DNA of 64,000 nucleotides from positions 150,699 to 214,698 of the forward strand of contig NZ_QPLK01000007.1 in the NCBI RefSeq assembly GCF_003340565.1. Reading direction: 5' to 3'. The notes under the pieces were generated by a model. It had not been told where the DNA came from, made no database searches, and saw only the letters and a list, made by a program, of their open reading frames with translations. The translations under genes were made by a program, and so were the position numbers. The DNA comes from Rhodovulum sp. 12E13. GTDB lineage: Bacteria > Pseudomonadota > Alphaproteobacteria > Rhodobacterales > Rhodobacteraceae. Positions 51,514 through 60,645 of the stretch are shown here, piece after piece. Numbering within the stretch: position 1 is the first letter of the stretch; each line of letters starts with the position of its first letter.

Positions 51514-52110
51514 ATGTGACGAGTCCTCATTGCCGCCGGCCTGGTCGCCGGCACCACCACGGCCCAGGCCGCCAGCGTCGGGTTCTCGCTCGAGATCGAA
51601 GGCACAGCGAACAACCCGTCTTTCTCGATCTCGGACGACTCCGGGGCCAGCCGGATCCTTGGCGGGCGCGTCGGCATCGGTAACACGGCCTTCAACTTCG
51701 ACTGCGTTCAGGATCTCCTGTCGCCCGCGGGCGGCACGCTCACCGTCTCGACGCCGGAGGTCGACTCATGCTTTCCGGGCGGGGGGCAGCGACCCGACGA
51801 GATCCTGTTCGCCACGACCGGGTTCGACCCCGGCGAGAGCATCAGCTTCACGACCGACATCGACCCAGACTTCACAGACGGGACTGTCAACGATTTCGAC
51901 GTGCTCCTGAACGGTGGCGTGGTCGAGATCACCTTCGATGGCCTTGCCGCCCCTCTCGTGGCCAACCTCTCCGAGCCGACAGGGCCGGGCAGAACATGGC
52001 AGGTGTCGGCCTCGGCGCCCCCCGTCATCCCGCTGCCGCTCCTCGCGGCCGCGCTCGGGGCAGCGGCCTTGCTGCGTCGCCGGGCGGCCGTCCAGGCCCC
52101 GCCCCCCTGA
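51514..52110 (+). pseudogene. Exported VPLPA-CTERM-like protein with a stop at codon 2
   Basis: An ATG at 51514 with GGGAG six bases upstream is followed at once by TGA. After that the frame is open for 197 codons: a signal peptide (RVLIAAGLVAGTTTAQA), a beta-rich secreted domain, and a C-terminal sorting signal VIPLPLLAAALGAAALLRRRAA as in exosortase/VPLPA-CTERM proteins of Rhodobacteraceae. No ATG, GTG or TTG lies between the stop and the signal peptide. Either a recent CGA or AGA to TGA change killed the start, or an unusual initiation is used. The function is unknown. Confidence 0.65.
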
Positions 52111-52158
52111 GTCCCGCCCCCCTGAGCCGCGCCCCCCTTGAACCGCGCCCCCCCCCCT
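52096..52158. repeat. Degenerate C-rich tandem repeat, about 15-16 bp units
   Basis: Units of the form GNCCCGCCCCCCTGA recur three to four times from the last codons of the exported-protein gene into the gap before pyruvate carboxylase. The rest of that 285-bp gap shows nothing I can name. Confidence 0.6.
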
Positions 52159-52395
52159 GGCCGGGCCACCTCAAGCGTGCGGTCCGCGTGATATGGGGCC
52201 GCCTGCCGAGCGGGCTGCGCTTGTAGCACGCTCCGGCACCCGCTCCGCCCTCGGGTACACGCCGGCCCTAACCTGGCCCCGGCTTCTTCTTGCTCGAAAT
52301 ATCCCGGGGGGGTCGCCGCGGCAGCGGCGACGGGGGCAGCGCCCCCATCACCGGGTGCGGCCGGGCGAACCGGCCGGGGCTGGGCGCATGCCCGC

Positions 52396-55300
52396 CTACT
52401 CCAGTTCCACCAGGAGGTCCTTGGCGTCGACCTGGTCGCCCGGGCGCACATGGACAGCCTTCACCACCGCGTCGCGCTCGGCATGCAGGCCCGTCTCCAT
52501 CTTCATCGCCTCGATGGTCACCAGCAGGTCGCCCGAGCGCACCTTCGCTCCCGCCTGCACGGGAACCGCGGCGATGGCCCCGGGCATCGGCGCGCCGACA
52601 TGGGAGGCATTGCCCGTCTCGGCCTTGGGGCGGGCGACGTGGGTCGCCTTCACCCGCCGGTTCGGCACCCGCACGGTGCGGGGCTGGCCGTTGAGTTCGA
52701 AGAAGACGCGCACTTCGCCCTCCTCGTTGGTCTCGCCCACGGTCTGCATCACGATTTCCAGCGTCTTGCCCGGGTCGATCTCGGGCGAGATCGAGTCGCC
52801 CGGCGCCATCCCGTAGAAGAAGGTTCGCGTGTCGAGCGTGCGCACCGGCCCGTAATCCTGGTGCTTCAGCGCGTAGTCGGCGAACACCTTGGGATACATC
52901 AGGTATCCCGCAAGATCCTCGTCGTCGACCTCCGCGCCGCCCAGCTTTTCCGAGATCTCGGCCCGCCTCGCCTCGAGATCCTCGGGCGGCAGCAGCGCAC
53001 CGGGCCGCTCGGTGATCGGCGCCTCGTCCTTGAGGATGCGCTTCTGGATCCTCGCGGGCCAGCCGCCCGGGGGCTGGCCGAGATGGCCCTTCATCATCTC
53101 GATGACCGAGTCGGGAAACGCGATGTCGCGCGTGCCTTCCTCGATGTCGGCGCGCGTCAGGCCCTGGCTGACCATCATCAGCGCCATGTCGCCCACCACC
53201 TTCGACGAGGGTGTGACCTTCACGATATCGCCGAACAACTGGTTCACGTCGGCATAGGCGTGGGCGACCTCGCCCCACCGCTCCTCGAGCCCCATCGAGC
53301 GGGCCTGGGCCTTGAGGTTGGTGAACTGCCCGCCCGGCATCTCGTGCAGATAGACTTCGGAGGCCGGCGCCTGCTGGCCGGTCTCGAAGGCGGCGTAGTG
53401 GCCGCGCACCTGCTCCCAGTAATTCGAGATCGCGCGCACCGCCTCGATGTCGAGCCCAGTGTCGCGCTCGGCCCGGCGGAGCGCCTCGACGATGGTGCCC
53501 AGCGTCGCCTGCGCGGTATTGCCCGACAGCGCGTCCATCGAGCAGTCGACGGCGTCGACGCCCTCGTCGGCGGCTGCGAGGATGGTCGCGCAGGCGATGC
53601 CGGCGGTGTCGTGGGTGTGCAGGTGGATGGGCAGGCCCACCTCATCCTTGAGCGCGCGAATCAGCACCTTTGCGCCGCCGGGTTTCAAGAGGCCCGCCAT
53701 GTCCTTGACGCCGAGGATGTGCGCGCCCGCGTCGCGCAGCGCCTTGCCCGTCTCGACGTAGTATCTCAGGTCGTATTTCGAGCGGTCGGGGTCGAGCAGA
53801 TCGCCGGTGTAGCAGACCGACCCCTCGCAGACCTTGTTCGCCTCCAGCACGGCGTCCATCGCCACGCGCATGTTCTCGACCCAGTTGAGCGAATCGAACA
53901 CGCGGAAGACGTCGACCCCGCTCTCGGCGGCCTGGCTGACGAAGAAGCGCACCACGTTGTCGGGGTAGTTGGTGTAGCCCACCCCGTTGGCTCCGCGCAG
54001 CAGCATCTGCGTCATGATGTTGGGCATGGTCGCGCGCAGGTCGCGCAGGCGCTGCCACGGGCATTCCTGCAGGAAGCGGTAGGCCACGTCGAACGTCGCG
54101 CCGCCCCAGCACTCCACCGAGAAGAGCTGCGGCAGGTTGTGGGCATAGGCGGGGGCGACGCGGATCATGTCGATCGAGCGCATCCGCGTCGCCAGCAGCG
54201 ACTGGTGGCTGTCGCGCATCGTGGTGTCGGTGATCAGCAGCTGCTTCTGCTCGGCCATCCAGTCGGCAACCGCCTGCGGCCCGAATTCCTCGAGGATGCT
54301 GCGCGTGCCGGGGGCTGGCGCCTCGGCCCGATGCGCCGGAGCCTTGGGCGTGCGCAGCTCGGCATGCGGCCGGGGGCGGCCCTCGACCTCGGGGTTCCCG
54401 TTCACCGTGACGTCGGCGATGAAGGTGAGGATCTTCGTCGCGCGGTCGCGTCGCGCCTTGAAGTCGAACAGCTCCGGCGTCTCGTCGATGAACTTGGTGT
54501 GGTACTCGTTGTTGAGGAATTTCGGGTGCTTGAGCAGGTTCTCGACGAACGAGATATTGGTCGCGACGCCCCGGATGCGGAACTCGCGCAGCGCCCTGTC
54601 CATCCGCGCGATGGCGGCCTCGGGCGTGGGCGCCCAGGCGGTGACCTTCTCGAGCAGCGAGTCGTAGTAGCGCGTGATGACCGCGCCGGAATAGGCCGTG
54701 CCGCCGTCGAGGCGGATGCCCATGCCGGTGGCGCCGCGATAGGCCGTGATGCGCCCGTAATCGGGGATGAAGTTGTTGGTCGGGTCCTCGGTGGTGATCC
54801 GGCACTGGATGGCGTGCCCCGACAGCTCGACGTCGTATTGGCTGGCGGTGCCGGTGGCCTCCACCAGGCTCTTGCCCTCGGCGATCAGGATCTGGGCGCG
54901 CACGATGTCGATGCCGGTGACTTCCTCCGTCACCGTGTGCTCGACCTGGATGCGCGGGTTGACCTCGATGAAGTAGAACTCGCCGGTCTCCATATCCATC
55001 AGGAACTCGACGGTGCCGGCGCATTCGTAGCCCACATGCTCGGCGATCTTCTTGCCGAGCGCGCAGAGCTGCTCGCGCTGGGCGTGGCTCAGATACGGGG
55101 CGGGGGCGCGTTCCACCACCTTCTGGTTGCGGCGCTGCACCGAGCAGTCGCGTTCCCACAGGTGGTAGATGGCGCCGTGGCTGTCGCCGAGGATCTGCAC
55201 CTCGACGTGCCGGGCACGGGGGATCATCTTCTCCAGATACCCCTCGCCGTTGCCGAAGGCGGCCTCGGCCTCGCGCCGCCCCTCGCGCACCTTGTCGACC

Positions 55301-55839
55301 AGTTCGTCGGGGCCCATGATCGGCCGCATCCCCCGGCCGCCGCCGCCCCATGACGCCTTGAGCATCAGCGGGTAACCGATCGCCTCTGCCTCGGCGCGGA
55401 TCGCCTCCATGTCGTCGCCCAGAACCTCGGTCGCGGGGATGACCGGCACCCCGGCCTCTATCGCCACGCGTCGGGCCGATGCCTTGTCGCCCAGCGCGCG
55501 CATCGTCTCGGCCTTCGGACCGATGAAGGTGATGCCGGCGTCGCGGCAGGCGTCGACGAAGTGCGGGTTCTCCGAGAGCAGGCCGTAGCCCGGGTGGATC
55601 GCGTCGGCGCCCGACTCCTTCGCCACCCGGATCATCTCGTCGATCGACAGATAGGCCTGCACCGGCCCGAGGCCCTCGCCGATCCGGTAGGCCTCGTCGG
55701 CCTTGAAGCGGTGCAGGCTGAGCTTGTCCTCCTCGGCGAAGACGGCGACCGTGCGCTTGCCCAGCTCGTTGGCGGCGCGCATCACGCGGATCGCGATCTC
55801 GCCGCGGTTGGCGATGAGGATCTTCCTGAACTCGGGCAT
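52396..55839 (-). CDS. pyc: Pyruvate carboxylase
   Basis: This is the single-chain, biotin-dependent enzyme converting pyruvate and bicarbonate to oxaloacetate (anaplerosis). The 1147 residues match the family. The biotin carboxylase domain (1-460) has the ATP-grasp loop KASWGGGGRGM and FIEVNPRIQVEHTVTE. The carboxyltransferase domain (about 530-850) has TTMRDSHQSLLATRMR and HLHTHDTAG. The C-terminal carrier domain has biotinyl-Lys motif EAMKMET near residue 1110. The start MPEFRKILIANRGEIA is conserved. It is transcribed alone; 170 bp separate it from the upstream minus-strand gene. Confidence 0.98.
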   Translation of the reverse strand: MPEFRKILIANRGEIAIRVMRAANELGKRTVAVFAEEDKLSLHRFKADEAYRIGEGLGPVQAYLSIDEMIRVAKESGADAIHPGYGLLSENPHFVDACRDAGITFIGPKAETMRALGDKASARRVAIEAGVPVIPATEVLGDDMEAIRAEAEAIGYPLMLKASWGGGGRGMRPIMGPDELVDKVREGRREAEAAFGNGEGYLEKMIPRARHVEVQILGDSHGAIYHLWERDCSVQRRNQKVVERAPAPYLSHAQREQLCALGKKIAEHVGYECAGTVEFLMDMETGEFYFIEVNPRIQVEHTVTEEVTGIDIVRAQILIAEGKSLVEATGTASQYDVELSGHAIQCRITTEDPTNNFIPDYGRITAYRGATGMGIRLDGGTAYSGAVITRYYDSLLEKVTAWAPTPEAAIARMDRALREFRIRGVATNISFVENLLKHPKFLNNEYHTKFIDETPELFDFKARRDRATKILTFIADVTVNGNPEVEGRPRPHAELRTPKAPAHRAEAPAPGTRSILEEFGPQAVADWMAEQKQLLITDTTMRDSHQSLLATRMRSIDMIRVAPAYAHNLPQLFSVECWGGATFDVAYRFLQECPWQRLRDLRATMPNIMTQMLLRGANGVGYTNYPDNVVRFFVSQAAESGVDVFRVFDSLNWVENMRVAMDAVLEANKVCEGSVCYTGDLLDPDRSKYDLRYYVETGKALRDAGAHILGVKDMAGLLKPGGAKVLIRALKDEVGLPIHLHTHDTAGIACATILAAADEGVDAVDCSMDALSGNTAQATLGTIVEALRRAERDTGLDIEAVRAISNYWEQVRGHYAAFETGQQAPASEVYLHEMPGGQFTNLKAQARSMGLEERWGEVAHAYADVNQLFGDIVKVTPSSKVVGDMALMMVSQGLTRADIEEGTRDIAFPDSVIEMMKGHLGQPPGGWPARIQKRILKDEAPITERPGALLPPEDLEARRAEISEKLGGAEVDDEDLAGYLMYPKVFADYALKHQDYGPVRTLDTRTFFYGMAPGDSISPEIDPGKTLEIVMQTVGETNEEGEVRVFFELNGQPRTVRVPNRRVKATHVARPKAETGNASHVGAPMPGAIAAVPVQAGAKVRSGDLLVTIEAMKMETGLHAERDAVVKAVHVRPGDQVDAKDLLVELE

Positions 55840-56009
55840 GGCCCCTCCGGCGCTGTGCGCGACAGGTCTATGGGCTTTCGCGAGACTCGTAAACGCTCGC
55901 GTGAGCGCATGTCGCGCCGCAGCATGGTGGGCCACGCCGCCGTGCCGGGGCGCGGTCGGGACGCCGCAGGCACGGGCGGGGTCGGCACGGATGCACGCCG
56001 TGGGCGCGG

Positions 56010-57158
56010 TCAGCGCCCGGCTTCGGCAAGGTGTCCGGGCAGGTCGGCGAGGCGGGCGCAGCCGAGCTGGCACAGGTCGGCCAGCATCTGCTCGCGCAGC
56101 ACATGCACGGCGTGGGCGGCGCCCTCGGCCCCGAAGGCCGCGAGCCCGTAATGCACCGCCCGGCCGACCATGACGAAATCGGCGCCGAGCGCGCGCGCGC
56201 GCAGGATGTCGAGACCCGAGCGGATGCCGCTGTCGTAGATCACCGGCACCTCCGGCCCGAGCGCCGCGCGGATCAGCGGCAACTGGCGGATCGGCGCCGG
56301 GCCGCCGTCGAATTGCCGCCCGCCGTGGTTCGACACCCAGATCGCGTCGGCGCCGGCCTCGACGGCCGCGCGCGCGTCGTCGGGGTGCAGGATGCCCTTG
56401 ACCACCAGCGGCCCCTCCCATGCCTCCCGCAGCGCGCGCAGGTAGTCGATATCGGGGGCGCAGCGCAGCAGGTAGCCGACATGCTCGGTCGAGCCGCGCG
56501 CCTGCGCCGTCTGGGCGTAGGGGGCCAGCGTCTCGAGGCTGGGGATGCCGCGGGCGAGTTGCCCCAGAGCCCATCGAGGGCGCCGCGCCGCGTCGAGCAC
56601 GGTGCGCGGCGTCAGGCGCATCGGGTTCGACAGACGCGCCCGCCGCAGCCGTTCGCGCCGCGAGGGCGCGGGCACGTCGGCCGTCAGCACCAGCGTGTGA
56701 AAGCCCGCCTCGCGCGCCCGCCGGCAGAGGTCGTCGCGGATCTCGGGCTGGCCCGGCGGGTAGAGCTGGAACCAGCCCTGTTCGCCGACGCGCCGCCCGA
56801 CCTTCTCGGGCGTCGAGGCCGACACGGTGGAAAGGGTGTAGGGCACGCCTTCGCGGGCGGCGAGGCGGGCGAGCGTCTCTTCCGCCCCCGGCCAGACGAG
56901 GCCCGACATGCCCACGGGCGCGAGGCCGAAGGGCAGGGGGTAGTCGCGGCCCATGAGCCGCGCCGAGAGGTCGGGCTGCGTCACCGCCCGGAGCGCCCGC
57001 GGCACGAGGCGTACCGCGTCGAGCGCGGCCTCGGCGCCGTCGCGCGCCGTCTCGTCGCCAACCGCGCTGTGAAGGTACTCCCATGCGAAATGGGGGATGC
57101 GGCGCCGTGCTGTGCGCGCGAGGTCCGGGATCGCGGGGTGCGTCTGGTCGAGGCTCAT
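56010..57158 (-). CDS. lldD: FMN-dependent alpha-hydroxy-acid dehydrogenase (L-lactate dehydrogenase family)
   Basis: The 382-residue flavoprotein oxidises an L-2-hydroxy acid, most likely L-lactate to pyruvate. Visible are PFGLAPVGMSGLVWPGAEE (FMN binding), LSTVSASTPEKV, WFQLYPPGQ, VVKGILHPDDA (active-site Lys), SNHGGRQFDGG with the catalytic His, and YDSGIRSGLDILRARALGA. Substrate specificity within the family is not certain. Lactate to pyruvate would feed the adjacent pyruvate carboxylase. It is divergent from the helicase gene with 144 bp between. Confidence 0.88.
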   Translation of the reverse strand: MSLDQTHPAIPDLARTARRRIPHFAWEYLHSAVGDETARDGAEAALDAVRLVPRALRAVTQPDLSARLMGRDYPLPFGLAPVGMSGLVWPGAEETLARLAAREGVPYTLSTVSASTPEKVGRRVGEQGWFQLYPPGQPEIRDDLCRRAREAGFHTLVLTADVPAPSRRERLRRARLSNPMRLTPRTVLDAARRPRWALGQLARGIPSLETLAPYAQTAQARGSTEHVGYLLRCAPDIDYLRALREAWEGPLVVKGILHPDDARAAVEAGADAIWVSNHGGRQFDGGPAPIRQLPLIRAALGPEVPVIYDSGIRSGLDILRARALGADFVMVGRAVHYGLAAFGAEGAAHAVHVLREQMLADLCQLGCARLADLPGHLAEAGR

Positions 57159-57302
57159 GCACTCCCTATGCCGCGCCCGCGCCCCGAGCGAAAGCGGGAG
57201 GCGCTGTCGCAGGGCAGCGGCGACCGCGCCGACGGTGGAAACGTGCAGAACATTCATGGAACGCTTCTTTAACTCGTCTGCATTCCGCGCTACTCTCGGA
57301 CC

Positions 57303-59693
57303 ATGAGCAGTTACGACGATTTCGAGGCGTTCGAGCAGGCCGTTCCCCTCTCGCAGCGCGCCATGGCGCAGGCGGCCCCGTCCTACCTGGACGGGCTGAA
57401 TCCCGCCCAGCGCGAAGCGGTCGAGGCGCTGGAGGGCCCGGTGCTGATGCTCGCTGGCGCGGGCACCGGCAAGACGCGCGCGCTGACCGCGCGGATCGCG
57501 CATCTGCTGGCGACCGGCACGGCGCGGCCGAACGAGATCCTCGCCGTGACCTTCACCAACAAGGCGGCGCGCGAGATGAAGGCGCGCGTCTCGGGCCTGA
57601 TGGGCCACACGGTGGAGGGGATGCCGTGGCTGGGCACCTTCCACGCGATCTGCGTCAAGCTGCTGCGCCGCCATGCCGAGCTGGTCGACCTGAAGTCGAA
57701 CTTCACCATTCTCGACACCGACGACCAGCTGCGCCTGTTCAAGCAGCTCATCCAGGCCGCCGGCATCGACGAGAAGCGGTGGCCGCCGCGCATGCTGGCC
57801 GGCATCGTCGACAACTGGAAGAACCGGGCATGGACGCCCGACAAGGTGCCGGCCTCGGAGGCCAATGCCTTCGATCGGCGGGCGGTGGAGCTCTACGGGC
57901 ACTACCAGGCGCGTCTGCGCACGCTGAACGCGGTCGATTTCGGCGACCTGCTCTTGCACATGCTGACGATCTTCCAGACCCACGAGGACATTCTCCGGCA
58001 ATACCGTCGCTGGTTCCGCTACATCCTCGTCGACGAGTATCAGGACACGAACGTCGCCCAGTACATGTGGCTGCGGCTGCTGGCCGGGGGCCACAGGAAC
58101 ATCTGCTGCGTCGGCGACGACGACCAGTCGATCTACGGCTGGCGGGGTGCCGAGGTGGGTAACATCCTGCGATTCGAGACCGACTTTCCCGGCGCCAGGG
58201 TGATCCGGCTCGAGCAGAACTACCGCTCGACCCCGCACATCCTCGCCGCCGCCTCGGGGGTGATTGCCGCCAACAAGGGCAGGCTGGGCAAGACCTTGTG
58301 GACCGATGCTGACGAGGGAGAGAAGGTTCGCCTCATAGGTCATTGGGATGGCGAGGAGGAGGCCCGCTGGGTGGGCGAGGAGCTGGAGGCGCTGGGCCAG
58401 GGCACGCGGGGGATGGAGCCGACCGGCCTCGACGCCTGCGCGATCCTCGTGCGGGCCAGCCACCAGATGCGCGCCTTCGAGGACCGATTCCTGACCATCG
58501 GCCTGCCCTACCGCGTGATCGGCGGCCCGCGCTTCTACGAGCGGATGGAGATCCGCGACGCGATGGCGTACTTCCGGCTGGCGACCAGCCCCGACGACGA
58601 CCTCGCCTTCGAGCGGATCGTGAACACGCCCAAGCGGGGCCTCGGCGACAAGGCGCAGCAGAAGACCCAGGTGGCGGCGCGCACAAACGGCGTGAGCCTG
58701 CTGGAGGGCGCGCGGCTGCTGCTCGCCTCGAAGGGGCTGACCGGCAAGGGCGCCGCGGCGCTGTCGGAGCTGATCGCCGGCGTCGATCGCTGGGCGCATG
58801 CGGCGCGCGACCCCGGGCAGAGCCACATCGAACTGGCCGAGCAGATCCTCGACGAGTCAGGCTACACCGCGATGTGGCAGAACGACAAGACGCCCGAGGC
58901 GCCGGGGCGGCTGGAAAACCTGAAGGAGCTGGTGAAAGCCCTTGAAGAGTTTGAAAATCTCCAGGGCTTCCTGGAGCACGTCGCGCTCATCATGGACAAC
59001 GAGGCCGAGGACGATGTCGCGAAAGTGACGCTGATGACGCTACACGCGGCCAAGGGCCTCGAGTTCCCCGTGGTCTTCCTGCCGGGCTGGGAGGACGGGC
59101 TGTTCCCCTCGCAAAGGTCGATGGACGAGAGCGGCCTCAAGGGCCTCGAGGAGGAACGGCGGCTGGCCTATGTCGGCATCACGCGGGCCGAGCGGCTGTG
59201 CACGATCTCCTTCGCGGCCAACCGGCGGGTCTATGGCCAGTGGCAATCGGCGCTGCCCTCGCGCTTCATCGACGAGTTGCCGGAAGAGCACGTCGAGGTG
59301 CTGACCCCGCCCGGTCTCTACGGCGGCGGCTACGGCGCCGCGGGCATGGCCGCCTCTGCCTCGCCGGAGATCATGGCGCGTCAACGCTCCGACCTGCACG
59401 AGCGCGCGGCGCGGGCCGATGTCTATAACTCTCCCGGCTGGAAGCGGATGCAGGCGCGGGCGGCCGAGCGGCCCATGAGCCAGCCGCGCGAGACGCGCGC
59501 CATGGTGATCGACGCCGAGGCGGTGTCGGCCTTCTCCGAGGGCGAGCGCGTCTTTCACCAGAAGTTCGGTTACGGCGAGGTGGCCGAGATCGAGGGCGAC
59601 AAGCTGGCCGTCGACTTCGACAAGGCGGGCGTGAAGAAGGTTCTGGCGAAATTTCTTCTGCCCGAGGCGCAGGCAGGGGATGTGCCGTTTTGA
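57303..59693 (+). CDS. uvrD: ATP-dependent DNA helicase UvrD/PcrA
   Basis: This superfamily 1A 3'-5' helicase acts in nucleotide excision and mismatch repair. The 796 residues contain motif I AGAGTGKTRALTARI, motif Ia TFTNKAAREMK, motif II VDEYQDTN, motif III DDDQSIYGWRGA, motif IV RLEQNYRS, motif V TLHAAKGLEFPVVFL and motif VI AYVGITRAERL. The C-terminal tail ends with the UvrD-type domain KFGYGEVAEIEGDKLAVDFDKAG. The start MSSYDDFEAFEQ follows a weak ribosome-binding site. It is followed 81 bp later by a response regulator gene. Confidence 0.97.
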   Translation: MSSYDDFEAFEQAVPLSQRAMAQAAPSYLDGLNPAQREAVEALEGPVLMLAGAGTGKTRALTARIAHLLATGTARPNEILAVTFTNKAAREMKARVSGLMGHTVEGMPWLGTFHAICVKLLRRHAELVDLKSNFTILDTDDQLRLFKQLIQAAGIDEKRWPPRMLAGIVDNWKNRAWTPDKVPASEANAFDRRAVELYGHYQARLRTLNAVDFGDLLLHMLTIFQTHEDILRQYRRWFRYILVDEYQDTNVAQYMWLRLLAGGHRNICCVGDDDQSIYGWRGAEVGNILRFETDFPGARVIRLEQNYRSTPHILAAASGVIAANKGRLGKTLWTDADEGEKVRLIGHWDGEEEARWVGEELEALGQGTRGMEPTGLDACAILVRASHQMRAFEDRFLTIGLPYRVIGGPRFYERMEIRDAMAYFRLATSPDDDLAFERIVNTPKRGLGDKAQQKTQVAARTNGVSLLEGARLLLASKGLTGKGAAALSELIAGVDRWAHAARDPGQSHIELAEQILDESGYTAMWQNDKTPEAPGRLENLKELVKALEEFENLQGFLEHVALIMDNEAEDDVAKVTLMTLHAAKGLEFPVVFLPGWEDGLFPSQRSMDESGLKGLEEERRLAYVGITRAERLCTISFAANRRVYGQWQSALPSRFIDELPEEHVEVLTPPGLYGGGYGAAGMAASASPEIMARQRSDLHERAARADVYNSPGWKRMQARAAERPMSQPRETRAMVIDAEAVSAFSEGERVFHQKFGYGEVAEIEGDKLAVDFDKAGVKKVLAKFLLPEAQAGDVPF

Positions 59694-59774
59694 CCTGCGG
59701 CAAGTTTTCTGGGTAACTGACCCCCGACCGATTCATGGGCACGCGCGGCGCGTGCCTGCAACGAGGACAGGCAT

Positions 59775-60188
59775 TTGAAAGTACTGGTTGTCGAGGACGA
59801 CCCGAATCTCCGTGCGCTCTGGGGCGCGGTGATCGAGCGTGCCGGCCACACCGCCCGCCAGGTCGAGACCGAGCCCGCCGCCCGCGACCTGCTGATGGCG
59901 GAGCCTTTCGATCTCGTTTTGCTCGACCTTTTCCTCGGCGAGACCGATGGCGTGTCGGTCGCCAACTTTGCCACTTACCTCAATCCGGCCTGCAAGGTCG
60001 TCGTGATCACCGGCACCGCGCTCTATCCCAAGGGAGAGCTGTTCGCGATGGCGCCCTCGATCTGGGCGGTCATGCGAAAGCCGGTCGATATCGAGGACGT
60101 GACGGCGCTGTGCGAGCACGTGGCGGGCAACGGCACGCTGCCCCCGCCCGAGGCGCTGTCGACGAGGGGGGCCGAGTTCCGCAGTTGA
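59775..60188 (+). CDS. Single-domain response regulator
   Basis: The 137-residue protein is a stand-alone receiver domain: acidic pair VVEDDPN, phospho-acceptor Asp in LVLLDLFLGETDG, Thr in VVVITGTAL and Lys in VMRKPVDIEDV. There is no output domain, so it probably acts by protein-protein contact or phosphotransfer. The start is TTG (LKVLVVEDD as read), with GAGGACAGG upstream. A 19-bp perfect hairpin 11 bp after the stop probably ends its transcript. Its kinase is unknown. Confidence 0.9.
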   Translation: MKVLVVEDDPNLRALWGAVIERAGHTARQVETEPAARDLLMAEPFDLVLLDLFLGETDGVSVANFATYLNPACKVVVITGTALYPKGELFAMAPSIWAVMRKPVDIEDVTALCEHVAGNGTLPPPEALSTRGAEFRS

Positions 60189-60198
60189 GGAGGGAGGG

Positions 60199-60247
60199 GG
60201 CCGGCCCGGCCGCGCGCGTGAGGAGGATGCGCGCGGCCGGGCCGGCC
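60199..60247. terminator. Perfect 19-bp hairpin with GAGGAGG loop
   Basis: Two 19-nt arms (60199-60217 and 60229-60247) are perfectly complementary and enclose the loop GTGAGGAGGAT. No T-run follows on either strand. It lies between the response regulator stop and the sRNA terminator and may serve as a bidirectional barrier. Read on the minus strand, its loop carries CCTCCTC. Confidence 0.65.
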
Positions 60248-60291
60248 AGAGCCCTGCAGCCGGCCAGGAGCTGCGGCTGGCCCGAAAAATG

Positions 60292-60372
60292 AAAAAGGCG
60301 GCGACACCAGGGAGGAGGAAGGTGCCGCCGCCAGAAACAGAAAACCCAGGGAGGAGGAAGGGCTTTCTGAAC
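60292..60372 (-). ncRNA. Cuckoo/CcsR-type sRNA with two anti-Shine-Dalgarno hairpins
   Basis: On the minus strand two hairpins follow each other, each with the identical 12-nt loop TTCCTCCTCCCT. The first (60338-60369) has a 10-bp stem CAGAAAGCCC/GGGTTTTCTG. The second (60297-60332) has a 12-bp stem GGCGGCGGCACC/GGTGTCGCCGCC followed by TTTTT, an intrinsic terminator. CCUCCUCCC loops in stacked hairpins define the cuckoo RNA family, including the CcsR sRNAs of Rhodobacter, which are stress-related. The 5' end is not fixed and may lie further upstream. No DUF1127 gene, often associated with CcsR, is adjacent. Confidence 0.8.
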
Positions 60373-60488
60373 CTTGTGGTCCGGGGCCCGTGGCCGCCTC
60401 CCGGACCTCTGCCCGTCGGCGACGCCGCCCCGTTCCGTTGATCTCAAGATACGCGGATGCTGCGCTTGCACAATAGCGCGGGGCTCAA

Positions 60489-60532
60489 TGCTGCCATGCA
60501 GAAAATGCATATGCAGCACTGACCTATTTTTT
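60489..60532 (+). promoter_or_regulatory. Imperfect hairpin followed by a T-run upstream of apbC
   Basis: TGCTGC-c-ATGCA / TGCAT-at-GCAGCA forms an 11-bp stem with a GAAAA loop, followed after 8 nt by TTTTTT. The spacing is long for a terminator. It lies 114 nt upstream of the apbC start and could be a leader element or an upstream terminator. Confidence 0.35.
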
Positions 60533-60645
60533 CGGCAGGGATGCCCGGTATCGGGGCAGTTTCGCAACGCTTCGCGCGCCCTTGCATGTCCGGCGTCAGC
60601 CGCCACGTTGGGCGCACCAGCGAACGGCACGGCAAGGAGGGGCAC

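Noticed and set aside
52096..52158. C-rich tandem repeat considered as a mobile-element or attachment-site remnant
   Set aside because: There is no transposase, integrase or flanking duplication; it looks like simple-sequence slippage.
52450..55353. 967-codon plus-strand frame opposite pyruvate carboxylase
   Set aside because: It is an antisense shadow; pyruvate carboxylase shows every expected domain on the other strand.
56010..58826. Minus-strand frame extending the lactate dehydrogenase gene to 938 residues across the helicase gene
   Set aside because: The true start MSLDQTHPAIPDL at 57158 matches the family; the extension is antisense to uvrD.
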